Shown: positions 26,150 to 38,328 of the stretch, one piece after another | How the letters are laid out: each line of letters starts with the position of its first letter | Position numbering within the stretch: the stretch's first letter is position 1 | Source of the DNA: Saururus chinensis | Lineage: Eukaryota; Streptophyta; Magnoliopsida; Piperales; Saururaceae | Assembly (NCBI GenBank): GCA_035235625.1 | Contig: CP141142.1 | Coordinates: 30,328,995-30,392,994 of the forward strand | DNA: 64,000 nucleotides | Direction: 5' to 3' | Position numbers and translations under genes: made by a program | The notes under the pieces: model-generated | Told to the model about the DNA's origin: nothing | The model's database searches: none | The model's input: only the letters and a program-made list of their open reading frames with translations

Positions 26150-27895
26150 GTAGGTTTTACAATTTTTCTTTCTTGAACCCTTCATTTCAAGCTACAAAAC
26201 CTTGAGTAGTTTTTTTTGTTGTTGTTGCCATTATTACTACTTAGTAGCTATCACATTTCTTCCCCATCATTAATGATTTTTTGTGGGGAGGATAATTTGA
26301 CATGATCATAAAATACCTGATATTTGATGTATTTAAGCATAATATTGCAATGAAGTTGGTGTTTAAAGCAAAGAGCAAAGTAAGTTCTGAACTTGCTACA
26401 TAAAAGCTTGTGATAAGGCACGCTTCTTTATCCATTCTAATATACAATTTTTTTGAATGAAAGTTCTTGTTTGTTTGATCTTTATGTTGTCCTCTCTGTT
26501 TTTCCCCTTTTGGCAACATACTAGCAAGTTTAGTTTCACATCATCAGCGTAAGCAAGGTGATGGAGGATGTTAGGTTCGTCTTCAAAAGAGACATGCTTT
26601 TCGTCTTTAAAAGAGATGGGCTTTGGTTGTCGTATGCATGTGTATGGGTAGCGGTTAGGGGGAAGAGGTGCCTGAGACGCAGAAGGCCTGGAGGCTACTG
26701 GTTTTGTACAATTGTAGTAGTGTATTATGGCTCCACCTAAGAACCCTTGTCCTAAACCGAATTCAAAGTCAAGGATAGTCCGAGATGTTGCATTTTTACT
26801 TTTTTTTTTCGCCTTTTCTACTTGTATGCATGGAAGGCCATATAAGTATTGATGACTATGGATACAAATATGCACCGATGATACACTTGGTACGCGCCAA
26901 CGGCCACAAAACCTTTGATATACATAAAAAATATTAAAACCAATAATATATCATTATAGTACTTCTGTTATAACATAATATACATCTCATAGCATGCAGT
27001 TAAAAATAAAGCAGTTAAATATTTGTGAAGACATAAGTATATATGATTTCAACTTCTAATTCTTGTTTTTCACGGTGTACAAAATAAATTATTTATTTCC
27101 TCCTTGTTTAATACAATAATAATATATACACAAACTCATTAACATAATTTGGGATTTTCAAACACAGACCTAACTAAAATCCACCCAATATCCTCATAAG
27201 ATGCAAAATTGTATCAGCTACTTTTACAGCCTCGCACAACATGTTCGAAATCTAATACAAACAATAACAATTGCCAAGTACACATAGGAAAGTACCTGGA
27301 GATGCTTCCTTTTAGCTTATGAAAATGGGGGTTAACTTTTTTACATCCTACCAATCTCTATAGAAGCAAAAAAAAAAGGGTTAGCTTTTGGTTGTGCACA
27401 ATGTAACCAATGAGAGGGGAAGAGCTTCGGATGTAAATGAGTCGAGGCATATCTACAAGTAGAAAACATTTCTAGGCAAAAAAGTTTGCAACAAACATTC
27501 CACCAATTAAAGAGCATACAACTGTTTCTAGTAGACACAACTCTAATTTCTTAGGGAGGCTTTCCATCAAACAGGTAGTGAGCATTGCTATTTTCTAGTG
27601 ATTTTAATAACAATAATTCATGATTTTTTTATTAGAATAATTAATTATTTCAGCACAAAAGAATGTGAACTAAAATTAACCAGATTATGATCCTAATACA
27701 AGAATTACTTTAGAACAGAAAATTGGGTCAAAATCGTGTTATTTTCTTTCTTGGTATATCATTCAACCAGTGCTTAGAATATGGGAAAAATTTGAAAGAA
27801 TGTGAATCATGTGAGTCTACGTTTTAGAATAAGTTAAGCAAAATAAATCAGAACTGGAATGGAGTGAAAAAAATATCAAAACTGAAACCAAGAAT
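26150..27895. other. Intergenic, with a LINE-like fragment
   Basis: Apart from the minus-strand YADD-containing frame at 26396-26875, listed separately, this is AT-rich sequence with no recognisable gene. Confidence 0.45.
26396..26875 (-). pseudogene. Possible LINE reverse-transcriptase fragment
   Basis: A 159-codon minus-strand frame contains PNILHHLAYADDVKLNLLVC (about 26575-26521). HLAYADD matches the catalytic FADD/YADD box of LINE reverse transcriptases, and the preceding I-x-H-L spacing is typical. The rest of the frame does not resemble RT, so at most a scrap remains. Confidence 0.35.
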
Positions 27896-28115
27896 GGACA
27901 TCGTCTTTCTTCTCTCCTCTCCAGTTGAGAAGAGACTTCAAAAATGCTTTTTTGGTCATCATCTTTCTTCTCTCCTCTCCAGTTGAGTGGTGACCTCCCT
28001 CGTCCAGAAACAATGCCGCTAAAACACCATCGTGCAACACACACCAGCCACCACGCAAGGATCAGAGCTCCTTGCCATCCACCACGCAAGGATCAGAGCT
28101 CCTCACCACCTACCA
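27896..28115. repeat. Short direct repeats
   Basis: TCTTTCTTCTCTCCTCTCC plus AGTTGAG occurs at about 27904 and 27961. CCACGCAAGGATCAGAGCTC occurs at about 28051 and 28082. Confidence 0.85.
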
Positions 28116-29529
28116 CAATCAAAGTTCCAACGTCCGAGTCGCTTGCCACCATCTGTGTCTGAGCCACCCACCTTGGATCAGAGCCTCTTCCGGTGAGGAT
28201 AGTACAACAAGAAAGAAGCCTTCTCTTCCAACCCTCCATGATTAGAACTCCGAGTCTATGTGGGTGCCTTCTATTTCACTTGGGGGAGCATTGTGGCCTG
28301 TGTGTCTGCTTTTGTGATGGATATGGGGGGGCGGGGGCATGGGTGCGTCGTTTAGGTTTTTAGATAAGCCAATTTTGAGAATTCTTCATCTGCATGTCAT
28401 TGTTGACTCTTCATTTTTCTTTGAGGGATACCTTCCAATGAAGTACGCTTATGCTATTGGGTCCAAGCTGAGGCCTGCAATAGATATAGCGAGTAGTCAA
28501 TCACCGCTAATGTGATAGCCATGATATGTGCAGATTTGTGCTGATGTTGGTAGAGATACCATGGATGCTAGAAAGATTTTAGAAGAATTTGGGATTTAAA
28601 AATTTTGTGCGAATGAGACATGTGGGCTCTTATATGCATCGGTACAATCATATTATCTAGTTCTTAAATAACATGTTTTATCAAACTTGGGGTTCCTCTC
28701 ATATGCGTTCTTTTAACTTTGAAGAAATATTGCCATTGCCGTAATCCGTATATTGCGGATGCAATTCAAGCCCACTGTTTGTTAAAAAAAAAACTTCAGG
28801 TAGGGTCAGAGAAGAATTTTGATGGCTGGCCACTTATTTTTTATATGGCAATAGGTTTGCTTGCACCCCTATTGCGTTCTTTGCAGCTTTTCTCAAATTT
28901 TGGCTAATGACTTGGATTGTGGTCTTACAAATATTAGAAAAATTCGGATGAATGGAAGGCACTTATAGATAGAGACGAGGAGCAACGTTCAATTAAAAAA
29001 ATAAAGGCATGATACTCATGAACATTAGCAGATCTCCGTCATTCATTAACTAATTTTATTTGGCTGGTGTGAAATTTGATTTCAGTAAGAAGAAGAGCAG
29101 TCTTAAAAATCAAATTGCCATCTAACATTTTAGGATAAGAGAAGCAATAAAGTTCAAAAATTTGTCATGGAAATAGAGTTCAAGATTACACGTGAATGAA
29201 GAAAAATTCAGACAACTGTTTCAAGCAACTAAGGGGAAATCAAATACACCTATTGAACTGCATTGTTCCTCCACCTAATTTCTTCAACGGCAAACTGAAT
29301 TAAGATTTTCCAGCAGATATTAGTAAGATCCAGAAACCAATTCCAGCTGCAAGACAACGTACCAATTGATACCAAAGAAAATGAAGATAATCTAGAAGAG
29401 GGCTACTAATGCATGCCACCGACATTGGACCACTTAGCAAAAAAGACAGCATAAAACTAATGAAGCAAAGCAAGACCTTACCCTTGCTCTATTTCAAGGA
29501 ATTTCAAGAGTTGTAACTGATCCCTCCTT
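28116..29529. other. Intergenic, no gene recognised
   Basis: Short frames only, and no RNA gene seen. It may contain downstream parts of the HtrA-like remnant that starts at 29530, but none could be identified. Confidence 0.4.
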
Positions 29530-29755
29530 CCTCCTATATATGTATTTGATAGCAAACTGGGTGAAGATATCTCTTCTTGGCACTTGAGTATACGTCAATA
29601 GATGAACGGACCCTTTCTTGCTAAATTGCTCAATAATTTTAGAAACCTGAGTCCATAGGTACAACAAAGCTCACACCATCAGCACCCTTTATCTTCATGA
29701 TGTTGACGCCAACAACTTCACCATCAAGATTGATAAGGGGCCCACCAGAATTGCA
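29530..29755 (-). pseudogene. HtrA/Deg serine protease exon (DEGP14-like), damaged
   Basis: On the minus strand an acceptor-like CACAG (complement of 29760-29756) opens a frame reading [36 protein letters not shown], then, after a one-base shift, [17 protein letters not shown]. This is the active-site block of plant Do-like (HtrA) proteases: NSGG carries the catalytic serine, and DG.SF.VP.DSV is the end of the trypsin-like domain before PDZ. The Gly usually preceding NSGG is Cys here, and the frame shifts by one base within the block. Upstream exons with the His and Asp of the triad were not found. It is probably a gene fragment carried by a transposon or a dying copy. Confidence 0.6.
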
Positions 29756-31126
29756 CTGTGACAAGTTAAGAGATAGTGCGGAGTGGCTAAATTATGAATG
29801 GTAGTCACAAAGTTTGCCACATTTATATCACGGAATTGACATTGTGGATACAAGAAGCACTGCCACCTCATTGATTGAACAATCTGTTTGCATATTCTCC
29901 CTTTTCAAGCCAGAAAGGCCTAAATCACTACTCTTGCGATCAACACAGCTTGATCAAGGGAAAAATATTATAGAGTGAGATAATTGTGCATCGCACATTT
30001 TGACCTTACCCCATTAGATTAAGTGTTAGAAGAATCTCTAAAATCCTAAAACACTGCCAGTTATGCAGACTATGCTATAAAATTATGGAGGAGGAGATAA
30101 ATTCTTCCAAAATTTGATGTGTTATTTGCTGGCATTGCCTGCCGATCTCAGGAACATTCATGGAATATGCACCACAGTATTGTTCCACACATCCACAGCA
30201 AATTGGAAACATGGGACAAACTAGTGATATTAAATAATGCTCTTTATTTTAAATACAGAGCACAAGAAACAAGGCATGAAAAAAGGAATAAAAAAAAGTA
30301 GCACTACTAATGTTTTTCATGCCACAAAAGATACATGCTTCCCTAATACTATAAGATGCATGTTTTTCTTCACAAGAATAGACCATTCCCTTGGTGCCAA
30401 CTCTTCTGCTTTGGATGTCAACAACATAGCACATGTTAAGACCAGCCGGAGGGGACTCATTACAGTCTGAGCAAACACCCCTTGTTTCAATATCAGCCTC
30501 CCCCTTCTTTGAACAAAGACCAGACCACGTGATTAACAAAAGCACCAACCCAGCACACCAAAATATATGAAAAAAGAATCTACAATCTACAAATGAATAA
30601 GAAACAATTACCATAATGTCCAAGTAAAAATAATGGAGAAAGAAATCACTGAAATGAAGAAGCAATGGACTTGAACTAAATTAGCACAACACTACAACGC
30701 TGCAAGCAAACCTCGGATCCAATAAACGAGAAAGCTTAAGCATCACACCAGCCTCAGCCAACTCAAACCTGGTAAACGACACTAAAACCAAAAGGAAGTC
30801 TCATTTTTCAATGAATTTAGCACTCCAAGCCCGAAATTTAGAAACATCTACTTCAATGGCAGAGATCGCAGGAGTGATCAGATTGAGACACCAAAGACGA
30901 AGACGATAAGAAGAAAAATTGGAGCTTGAAAAAGAGTATGATCGTTCAAGCTCGGCAAGTGTGAGGAAGATATGCCAAATTCACTGAGAATCTCCAACCA
31001 GGGTCATTTGTGCTTTGCTCTTTGTAACCTTCTTACTTAATAAAAAAGTTGTCCTTGTTGTCTCCGGACGGCCTCCTACAACAATGGGGAGGAAGGGAGG
31101 AGGCCTGCAATGGTGGGGTGCAGGGG
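29756..31126. other. Intergenic, possible further pieces of the HtrA-like remnant
   Basis: A minus-strand frame at 30249-30665 contains VCSDCNESPPAGLNMCYVVD, which I cannot assign. No protease exon could be recognised here. Confidence 0.35.
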
Positions 31127-34100
31127 ACAACTGTCATGCCCCGGCGATGCCCGACCTGACCCAAGCCGAACCCGGTCCAGAGGCCGGTCAAGAGCACAGG
31201 GGCGACGAAGGAAAATTGAGAAATAATCTAGCGGAAAACTTAACCCTAACCACGGGCGATTAACAGAATTACGGAGTACGCACAATCCTTTGAGCAAGAG
31301 TAAATAAGAAGGGAAAAAATAGAGTTGCTTATCACAAAGTAAACAACTAATCTCAAACCCACATGCTTAGTTAACTAAAGCCCACACTGGCTCAAAATAA
31401 GTCTTAAGCAAACACAATTGTAAAATGTATCATAAATCCAAAACAAAGAACCATACACAAAGGTTCTAAACATAAAGCATAAAACCAAAGGAAATAAGTC
31501 ACACAACGATCTCCATGATCACATCCAAGTCATCTCCGACATTTCCTCAAAGAGGAGATCCTGTCCGTCTGCGTGTCGTACCACGCAGCCCCAAAGCAAA
31601 ATACAAGAAAGAATGGTGAGTTTAACAAACTCAGCAATGGTTTTTAATACCACTATCAACATCGAAAATACGATAGCATAGCAATATAATCATTTGGATC
31701 AAAGATTTACATGGTACATCATTTTCTGATCATGCATACACATCACCTAAAACTACATCATAGTGCATAAACCACATAATGTCATTAACATCATAACATC
31801 CTGCATGAAATGTATCTCTAACATACATATTCTATCATGCATCACATCATAATCAACCTGCATGAATGTATCTCTAACATACATATTCCATCATGCATCA
31901 CATCATCACAACTTGCATGAACGTATCTCTCACATACATATTCTATCATGCATCATGTCATAATCAACCTACATGGATGTATCTCTAACATAAATATTCT
32001 CACATACATCATATCAAAATCAACCTGTATGGATGTATCTCTAACATACATATTTCCACATGCGTCACATCATAACAACCTGCATGAATGTATCTCTAAC
32101 ATACACAATCCATCATGCATCATATTATAATCAACCCGCATGGATGTATCTCTAACATACATATTTCCATATGCGTCATATCATAACAATCTGCATGAAT
32201 GTATCTCTAACATACATATTCCATCATGCATTATATCATAACAACCTCTATCAAGGAGTAATCGCAATTTAGTGTCTCACAGACGGGAACATAGACAAGG
32301 CCATGAAGGCATGTCATGATCGAAAATTCTACACAAGAATTCAAGAAAGATCGGGGTTGTCAATCCCTAATAACTGCTCGCCCTGGACGATCGAGGCCAA
32401 GGATGTCTCATTCTCACATAGAGAATCTAGAGCAGGGGTGTTCGCCCAGGGACATCTCCTGCGGAGGGAAGAGCCCGAGTTCTCACACAGAGAACCCTAG
32501 AACACGTGGTAGCGAGTGCACATGGCATACCACACTGGATTCTCAGGGTCCAGATGACACTCATAATAACATTCTCACAATCCGCAAGACAAGTACACAA
32601 CTTGTCCCCACATAATTCTATTTAACTAGACTCAACCTGGGGAGTGCACTCGTTCCACATAGGAACTCAAATCAAAATATGTCCTTTCGGACCAATCAAC
32701 TTATGATTAATCCACGACCGATCAATCCGGCACCCAATTTCACCACATTGCATCTAATCGGTCAAATTCAATTAACCTCGATGAAGCCTCAATTGGAAAT
32801 TTATTTTCATGATGCATGCAGCATGGTATATACGTGGGCAAGGCATACATGAATCCTAATCCATGATAAGTGCTCTCATCAGCCCCTAATGCATCATTCA
32901 TAATCACAATATCAAGCTTCAACATCATCATTTAACCCCACATGTGTGTGTACCTAGTAGAAGCATTTCACACAATGCATGTCAACATGCTTGCAATTAA
33001 ACTCACTACCACACTACACATGTGAATTTCCATCTAAACATGAATTCCAACGGAAATCATAGGAGAAGAATCGTTGAAATCGTATCTCAATTCAAAACTC
33101 AACCACAAAGGCTAAACACATATAAGATCATTCATTTCATCCTTGAGTCATGGCATTCACCAACATCCACATATCAACTAACCACATTCTATCATGACAA
33201 ATCAGTCCAATAATAGGTTGTAGTTCTACTAAAAATATGTTTAACTATAGGGAATCAACCATTCATAATTTCAAGATGACAATTCCAACATCATGCCACA
33301 AAAACATAAGTCATTCCACAAATCTCTAATCATATATCCCAGCTTCACAACCTCAATAGCATGCATTTCCAGTAGCATAATATAGCTCAAAACACTCTAC
33401 ATTCATATAAAATTGGCAAGTTAAAGTGGAACCATCAAAATAATCATAATGCATTAGAAGACAATTATGCTGTGTAGCCGTTCGAACGCCCTTTAGGCCG
33501 TTCGATCGGCTAAACGGGAAAATTTGAAATTCATAGTTTGGCCGTTCGAACGCCCAGCAGGCCGTTCGATCGGCTGAACTGGAAAATTGTCATTCCGACA
33601 GTGTTGCTGTTCGAACGCCCAGAAGGGTCGTTCGAATGCCAACAAGGCAAAACTGAACCATCTTCTTCCTTTCGCAATTTTAAACCGAAACACCATTAAT
33701 AACACTTCAAATCCACATCTAACACCCTAATCATCATCAAAAGTCCTTCATGACTTCCAGAATGTTAAACCATATCATAATAATACAAAACCCTAAGAAA
33801 TTGGGATTAAATATTTTTATTTTCTAATCATGTCATTAGCACACCAAATCAAGTAACTCCATTCGAAATAAGCCAAAAAATAAGAGTTTTACCATGGATA
33901 AACTGAAATCTCGAAAGTCCATTACCTTAGCACTTGATTAAGCTCGGATTTGAGGGTCACCCTTCTTGAAAACCTTACAAACTCATTGAGTTTGAATTAA
34001 ACTCCACTAAAAATCGATTTACCAAAGAAATCCCTAATTAAAACTTAGATCTAGGGCTTGTTGATCATAAAAATCAAATTTTGAAAGCTAGGGTTTGTAG

Positions 34101-34746
34101 TAAAATACAAATCAGTAGTTTTTGATGTCCAAAAATGAATTGAAACAAGGGAAAATGGTAGATTTAGAAGAGATTAAGAAGAAAGCTAGGGTTTAGTGCT
34201 TAATTAGAGTATGCTTACCTTAAACACCTTATAATCCGTGCCTAATTGGGGATTAGGTCTGACCTCTCCTCCTTAGCCTATTTCTAAAAATGGAAATGGC
34301 TTAGGTTTGACCTTTTATAGTAAAGGTTGAGGTATGTATGGGTAAGTTATAGGGTGTAAATAGGAAAAGTAGGCTAAAAGTGGGTATTTTACAAATTTGA
34401 GCACTAATTAAGTCTAAGAAAATTCTGAAAATTTTTGTATGGGCTTAAATAGATATCTGGGTTCATTTGGTCCAAAAACCCAAATTTCGACGGTGGGGCC
34501 CACAGGGGTCCCGCCAAAACCTTAATTTTTGGAAAAATAGTAAACATTCAAAAAAATCCCAAAAATTCACATTTGTTTTAAAATCCCTTAAAATCACTAA
34601 TCTTAAAGTTGATTTTGGTTAAAACCATCATAAACACTATTTATTTACGAAACCACCGAATAAATCAGAAAATGCGTTAATCTCACGATAACCGATAATT
34701 AAAGAAAACCAAAAACCGTTTTAAAGATGAGGGTCCTTACAACAAC
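31127..34746 (-). mobile_element. 3.6-kb solo LTR (Ty3/gypsy type) with TSD ACAAC
   Basis: 31132-34741 starts TGTCATGCCCCGG and ends GAGGGTCCTTACA. ACAAC flanks it at 31127-31131 and 34742-34746. No internal domain, primer-binding site or polypurine tract is present. On the minus strand a clear TATA box (CTATAAAAGG, about 34325) lies about 415 bp from the right end. Nearly the same layout is seen in the oriented LTR at 59833-62455, which supports a minus orientation with a short U3 and a very long R-U5. Confidence 0.8.
31800..32245. repeat. About eight tandem units of 55-61 bp
   Basis: Each unit has CCTGCATGAATGTATCTCTA, ACATACATATTC and CATCATGCATCACATCATAA with local changes. The array lies within the solo LTR. 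Confidence 0.9.
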
Positions 34747-34760
34747 ATCCTACACTATAG

Positions 34761-35253
34761 TTAGGGGCTACTTAGGTGTTAAATTTTGTTTGGAAATAGA
34801 AGTAGAATTTTTTTAGAATTAATTCGAAAAATTTACTCCTAATGTGCATTACACAGAATTTTTGAGAATAAATTTGGATGTGGCGTTAAAATTTAATTTT
34901 AAAATTTTAAATTAATATAACTTTCTTTCCCCAATTTAGATATACATGTTCTTGATATTATAATGTTCAAATTCGAGTTTTATCAAACAAGATCATATAA
35001 GGGTATATAATTTTAAACTTTAAAAATGAACCTTACCTATATGATATATTTTTTAAGACTCAAATTGATACGAGAAATAGCGGTTAAAAAATAAAAAAAT
35101 CTATAATTTTTAAAATGGAGGTTGGGAGTCGAAATAGGAATTAACATATTCCAACTAAAAACGGCTTAAAATCAACTTCTGTATAAAAATTTTAATTTTA
35201 CCTTAAATATGATTCCGATAATTCAAAATTTTCAGTACTCAACTCATCCCTTA
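34761..35253. mobile_element. Weak Tourist-like MITE candidate
   Basis: TTA at 34761-34763 and 35251-35253 flank a segment starting GGGGCTACTTAGG and ending CAACTCATCCC. The inverted ends agree only loosely. It lies between the solo LTR and the PPR gene promoter. Confidence 0.3.
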
Positions 35254-35302
35254 ATTTGAGACCAGGCTCGCAGTAATTTTTACCGTATTATTAACACATT
35301 AG

Positions 35303-35310
35303 TATATATA
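35303..35310 (+). promoter_or_regulatory. Candidate TATA box of the PPR gene
   Basis: TATATATA sits about 490 bp before the chosen ATG. If used, the 5' leader is long and contains upstream ATGs. Confidence 0.4.
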
Positions 35311-35570
35311 GTGAATCTTACACATCAAAGGCGCACTCTTTAAAGCTGGGTAAAGCAAGAACACTACAAGCGCTTCGTAATAGTGAGTTCTAGCGTATAC
35401 ATAAACCAAGCATTGTGGCGCCAACGAGCTCCCAAACGATCCCATTCTTTGTCTCATCCTCTCTCTACCCTAACCCCAGGAGTAAGTTCTGCCTTAAGTT
35501 CAGACACGTTTCCACTTCATCCGCTTCTCTCATTTGGCTCCAAACCCGCCTGATATTTCAGTTTCCGCGC

Positions 35571-35681
35571 ATGTCCTTTTTCGTCTTCCACTCTCCGCGC
35601 ATCCTCTGTTGCCACAAGACCCAAGTCCAAGCAACCCACAACCCATCAAAGACTGGTTTTGAATGTTTCTTGGCTTTTTGA
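35571..35681 (+). promoter_or_regulatory. Upstream ORF in the PPR gene leader
   Basis: The first ATG after the candidate TATA opens a 36-codon frame (MSFFVFHSPRILCCHK..) that stops 112 bp before the main start. It overlaps another ATG at 35659 that is in frame with the main protein. Such uORFs usually dampen translation. Confidence 0.35.
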
Positions 35682-35793
35682 TTCTTCTTCTCTGAAATCC
35701 TTGAATGGGTTCCTTCTTGTTCAATTCCTGCTGCTAATCAATAAATTCTCTCCAATCCATGAGAGGGGAGTAGAAATTGTTCTTACTGCGGAA

Positions 35794-38328
35794 ATGGCGA
35801 TTGCCCATTATCGGATTCTACCCACCCAATTCGTCTTCTTGGCTTCTTCCGCTTCTCACCGCTCCAATGGCTGTTTTTCCTCCACCCCTTCTGGCCTCAA
35901 GCCCCGGGAGTTCAAAATCTGTGCAGAGTCTCAGGCCGCTGCCGCTACCACCGCCGTCAGCGCAGGATTCTTTGAGACCATCGAGGAGCTGTCGCGGAAC
36001 GTGCGGGACCCGGCGGAAGTTCTCGCCGACCGCGACGGGCGCCTGACGCCCAGAGAAATTCGGCTTGTTCTGGTCTACTTCGCGCAGGAGGGTCGGGACT
36101 CGTGGTGCGCGCTCGAGGTCTTCGACTGGCTGCGGCGGGGCGGCGGCGTGGATGAAGAGACGGCGGAGCTGATGGTATCCATCATGTGCGAGTGGATGGA
36201 GAGGCTGGTGGGCGGGGCCCACGAGGTGGGGGAGGTGGTGGAGCTGCTCAAGGACATGGACTGTGTGGGGCTTCGGCCGAGGTTCAGCATGATCGAGAAG
36301 GTGATCAGCTTGTACTGGGAGATGGGGAAAAAGGAGGACGCGGTGGCGTTTGTGAAGGAGGTGCTGAGGAAGGGAGTGGAGTATGTGGAAGAGGATGGAA
36401 GCAAAGGGGGTCCTACTGGGTACCTTGCTTGGAAGATGATGGTGTGTTATTCAATATCTTTTTTCTAAAAAATAAATAAATAAATCTTATATAGCATGTA
36501 GGTTGGATGTTCCATGATCATGATAGATCATTCTTACATTGAATGTATGTTTTGGGTGATGTTAGATTGATTACTTCCTTTTTTGATGTTTTGGAAAAGT
36601 TGTTCTGAGTTTCTACTATGCGTGGTAATCCATATGCCTGGTTTAGGGCATATGAATTGAGGATAATGTTTTTGTGGTGTAGGATAGTGTAGTCTTTAAT
36701 GCAGTAGGTCAGATTCAATTGTATCTCTCATATTACTTACTGTCTCGTCCTGTTTACATTGGAATTTCAGATCAGTATTGAGGCAGTCAATCATATCATA
36801 TATTGTGTCTGATAACATAAAACATTTTTTCGTGTTGTACTCTCTTTGGCCTTTTGAGGTTAAGCGTTATTCTGCCTCTTCTTGGACTCCTTCCTTGTGA
36901 AGTAATCACAGAAGATTGTTGTCTATGTTTATATAGGAATCTTTCCGAAGTGGCTTGGTATCTCAATCTTGTTTATTAATATTTTCCTACTTGCTCAACT
37001 TTGAGTTGAGATGCAACATGTTCTCCTTGGAGCAACATATTCAACTGGTGTTATTTCTAATCTTAACTGATTTCAGGACAAAAAGAATCACTTAACTGGG
37101 ATTTCCTATAAACAGTGTCTTAGATATGATTTTTTTTAGTGTTTCAATGATTGGTGTTGCTCTTATCGTGTGTGCTTCCTTTTACTCATATCAAGTAATA
37201 ATTTATATCTATACTATTATATTATGTGTATTCTATTATAAATGTGAAATGGGGATGGAAGATTTTTCCAAAAGTCCTAAGTTGCCCTTGTGTTTAGTTA
37301 AAATTGGATTAGTCAACCATTTAATATTTACTATTTTGACATATAAAATAACTATTCATTTTCTGGCACGTGCATTTGTACTAGTGTAGTAAAATTAGCA
37401 TGGCATATAGAGTTTGCAATAACTATATAGAAACAGATTTTGTAATATGCATTTTTTCTCCAAATGCTAATTTCATATCTTTGTGACCTTATTTATTGAA
37501 AACAACTCTTACCTAAGTCCTAATTGGAATGATTTTTTTTGCAACTAATTATAGATGGATGGAGACTATATCAGCGCTGTTAAATTGGTGATCTATCTTA
37601 AAGAGAGTGGTTTGGAACCTGGTGTCTACAGCTACCTTATAGCAATGACAGCATTGGTCAAGGAGCAGAATGAGTTCTCAAAAACCTTAAGAAAGTTCAA
37701 AGGCTTGATAAAAGAGGGTTCAGTTGCAGAAATTGAAGCAGAGGAGATGAATCTCCTTGATAATTACCAGAAGGAGCTGTTCAAGAATGGTGACTGCCTA
37801 TCTGAATGGGCTATTCAGATTGGTGGATCTGCCCTTCTGGGAGTCATTCATGAAAGGCTGCTTGCAATGTATACATGTGCTGGTCAAGGTCTGGAGGCTG
37901 AGCATCAGCTGTGGCAGATGAAGCTTGCTGGTAAAGATCCAGATAGAGAACTTTATGACATAGTGTTAGCCATTTGTGCCTCCCAAAAGGAAATGGGTGC
38001 TGTCAAAAGGTTGCTTACAAGAATAGAAATGACAACTTCACAGCCAAGAAAGAAGACCTTATCCTGGCTATTAAGGGGCTATGTCAAAGGTGGACATTTT
38101 GTTGATGCATCACTGGTTTTGATAAAAATGCTTGACTTGGGGTTCACACCTGAATATTTGGACAGAGTTGCTGTCTTGCAAGGCCTAAGAAGAAATATAC
38201 CTGAAGCAGGGGTTCTTGAGGCATATCTGATCCTCTGTAAGCGACTTTCTGATGCTGAATTAATTGGGCCTTGTCTTCTATATTTTCATCTAAATGAGTA
38301 TAGTCTATGGATCATGAGAATGCTCTGA
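35794..38328 (+). CDS. Chloroplast pentatricopeptide repeat protein, At2g30100-like
   Basis: Two exons, 35794-36441 and 37555-38328, joined in phase 0 across an 1113-bp GT-AG intron, give a 473-residue protein. Residues 1 to about 45 (MAIAHYRILPTQFVFLASSA..) are rich in Ser and Ala and poor in acidic residues, as in a plastid transit peptide. Helical-repeat PPR signatures follow: FDWLRRGGGVDEETAELMVS, LKDMDCVGLRPRFSMIEKVI, SLYWEMGKKEDAVAFVKEVL, LVIYLKESGLEPGVYSYLIA and YDIVLAICASQKEMGAVKRL. It ends LIGPCLLYFHLNEYSLWIMR plus ML. The order and sequence match, from memory, the At2g30100 group, whose members are about 500 residues. PPR proteins bind organellar RNA; the target is unknown. An upstream in-frame ATG (35659) would add 45 residues. 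35794 was chosen for its better context (GAAATGGCG) and the transit peptide right behind it. Exon 1 is strikingly GC-rich, exon 2 is not. Confidence 0.8.
36442..37554 (+). other. Intron of the PPR gene
   Basis: The donor is ATGATG|GTGTGTTATT and the acceptor is TAATTATAG|ATGGATGG. Splicing gives ..LAWKMM-MDGDYISAVKL.., which keeps the family's continuous motif. The AT-rich sequence shows no inserted element. Confidence 0.8.
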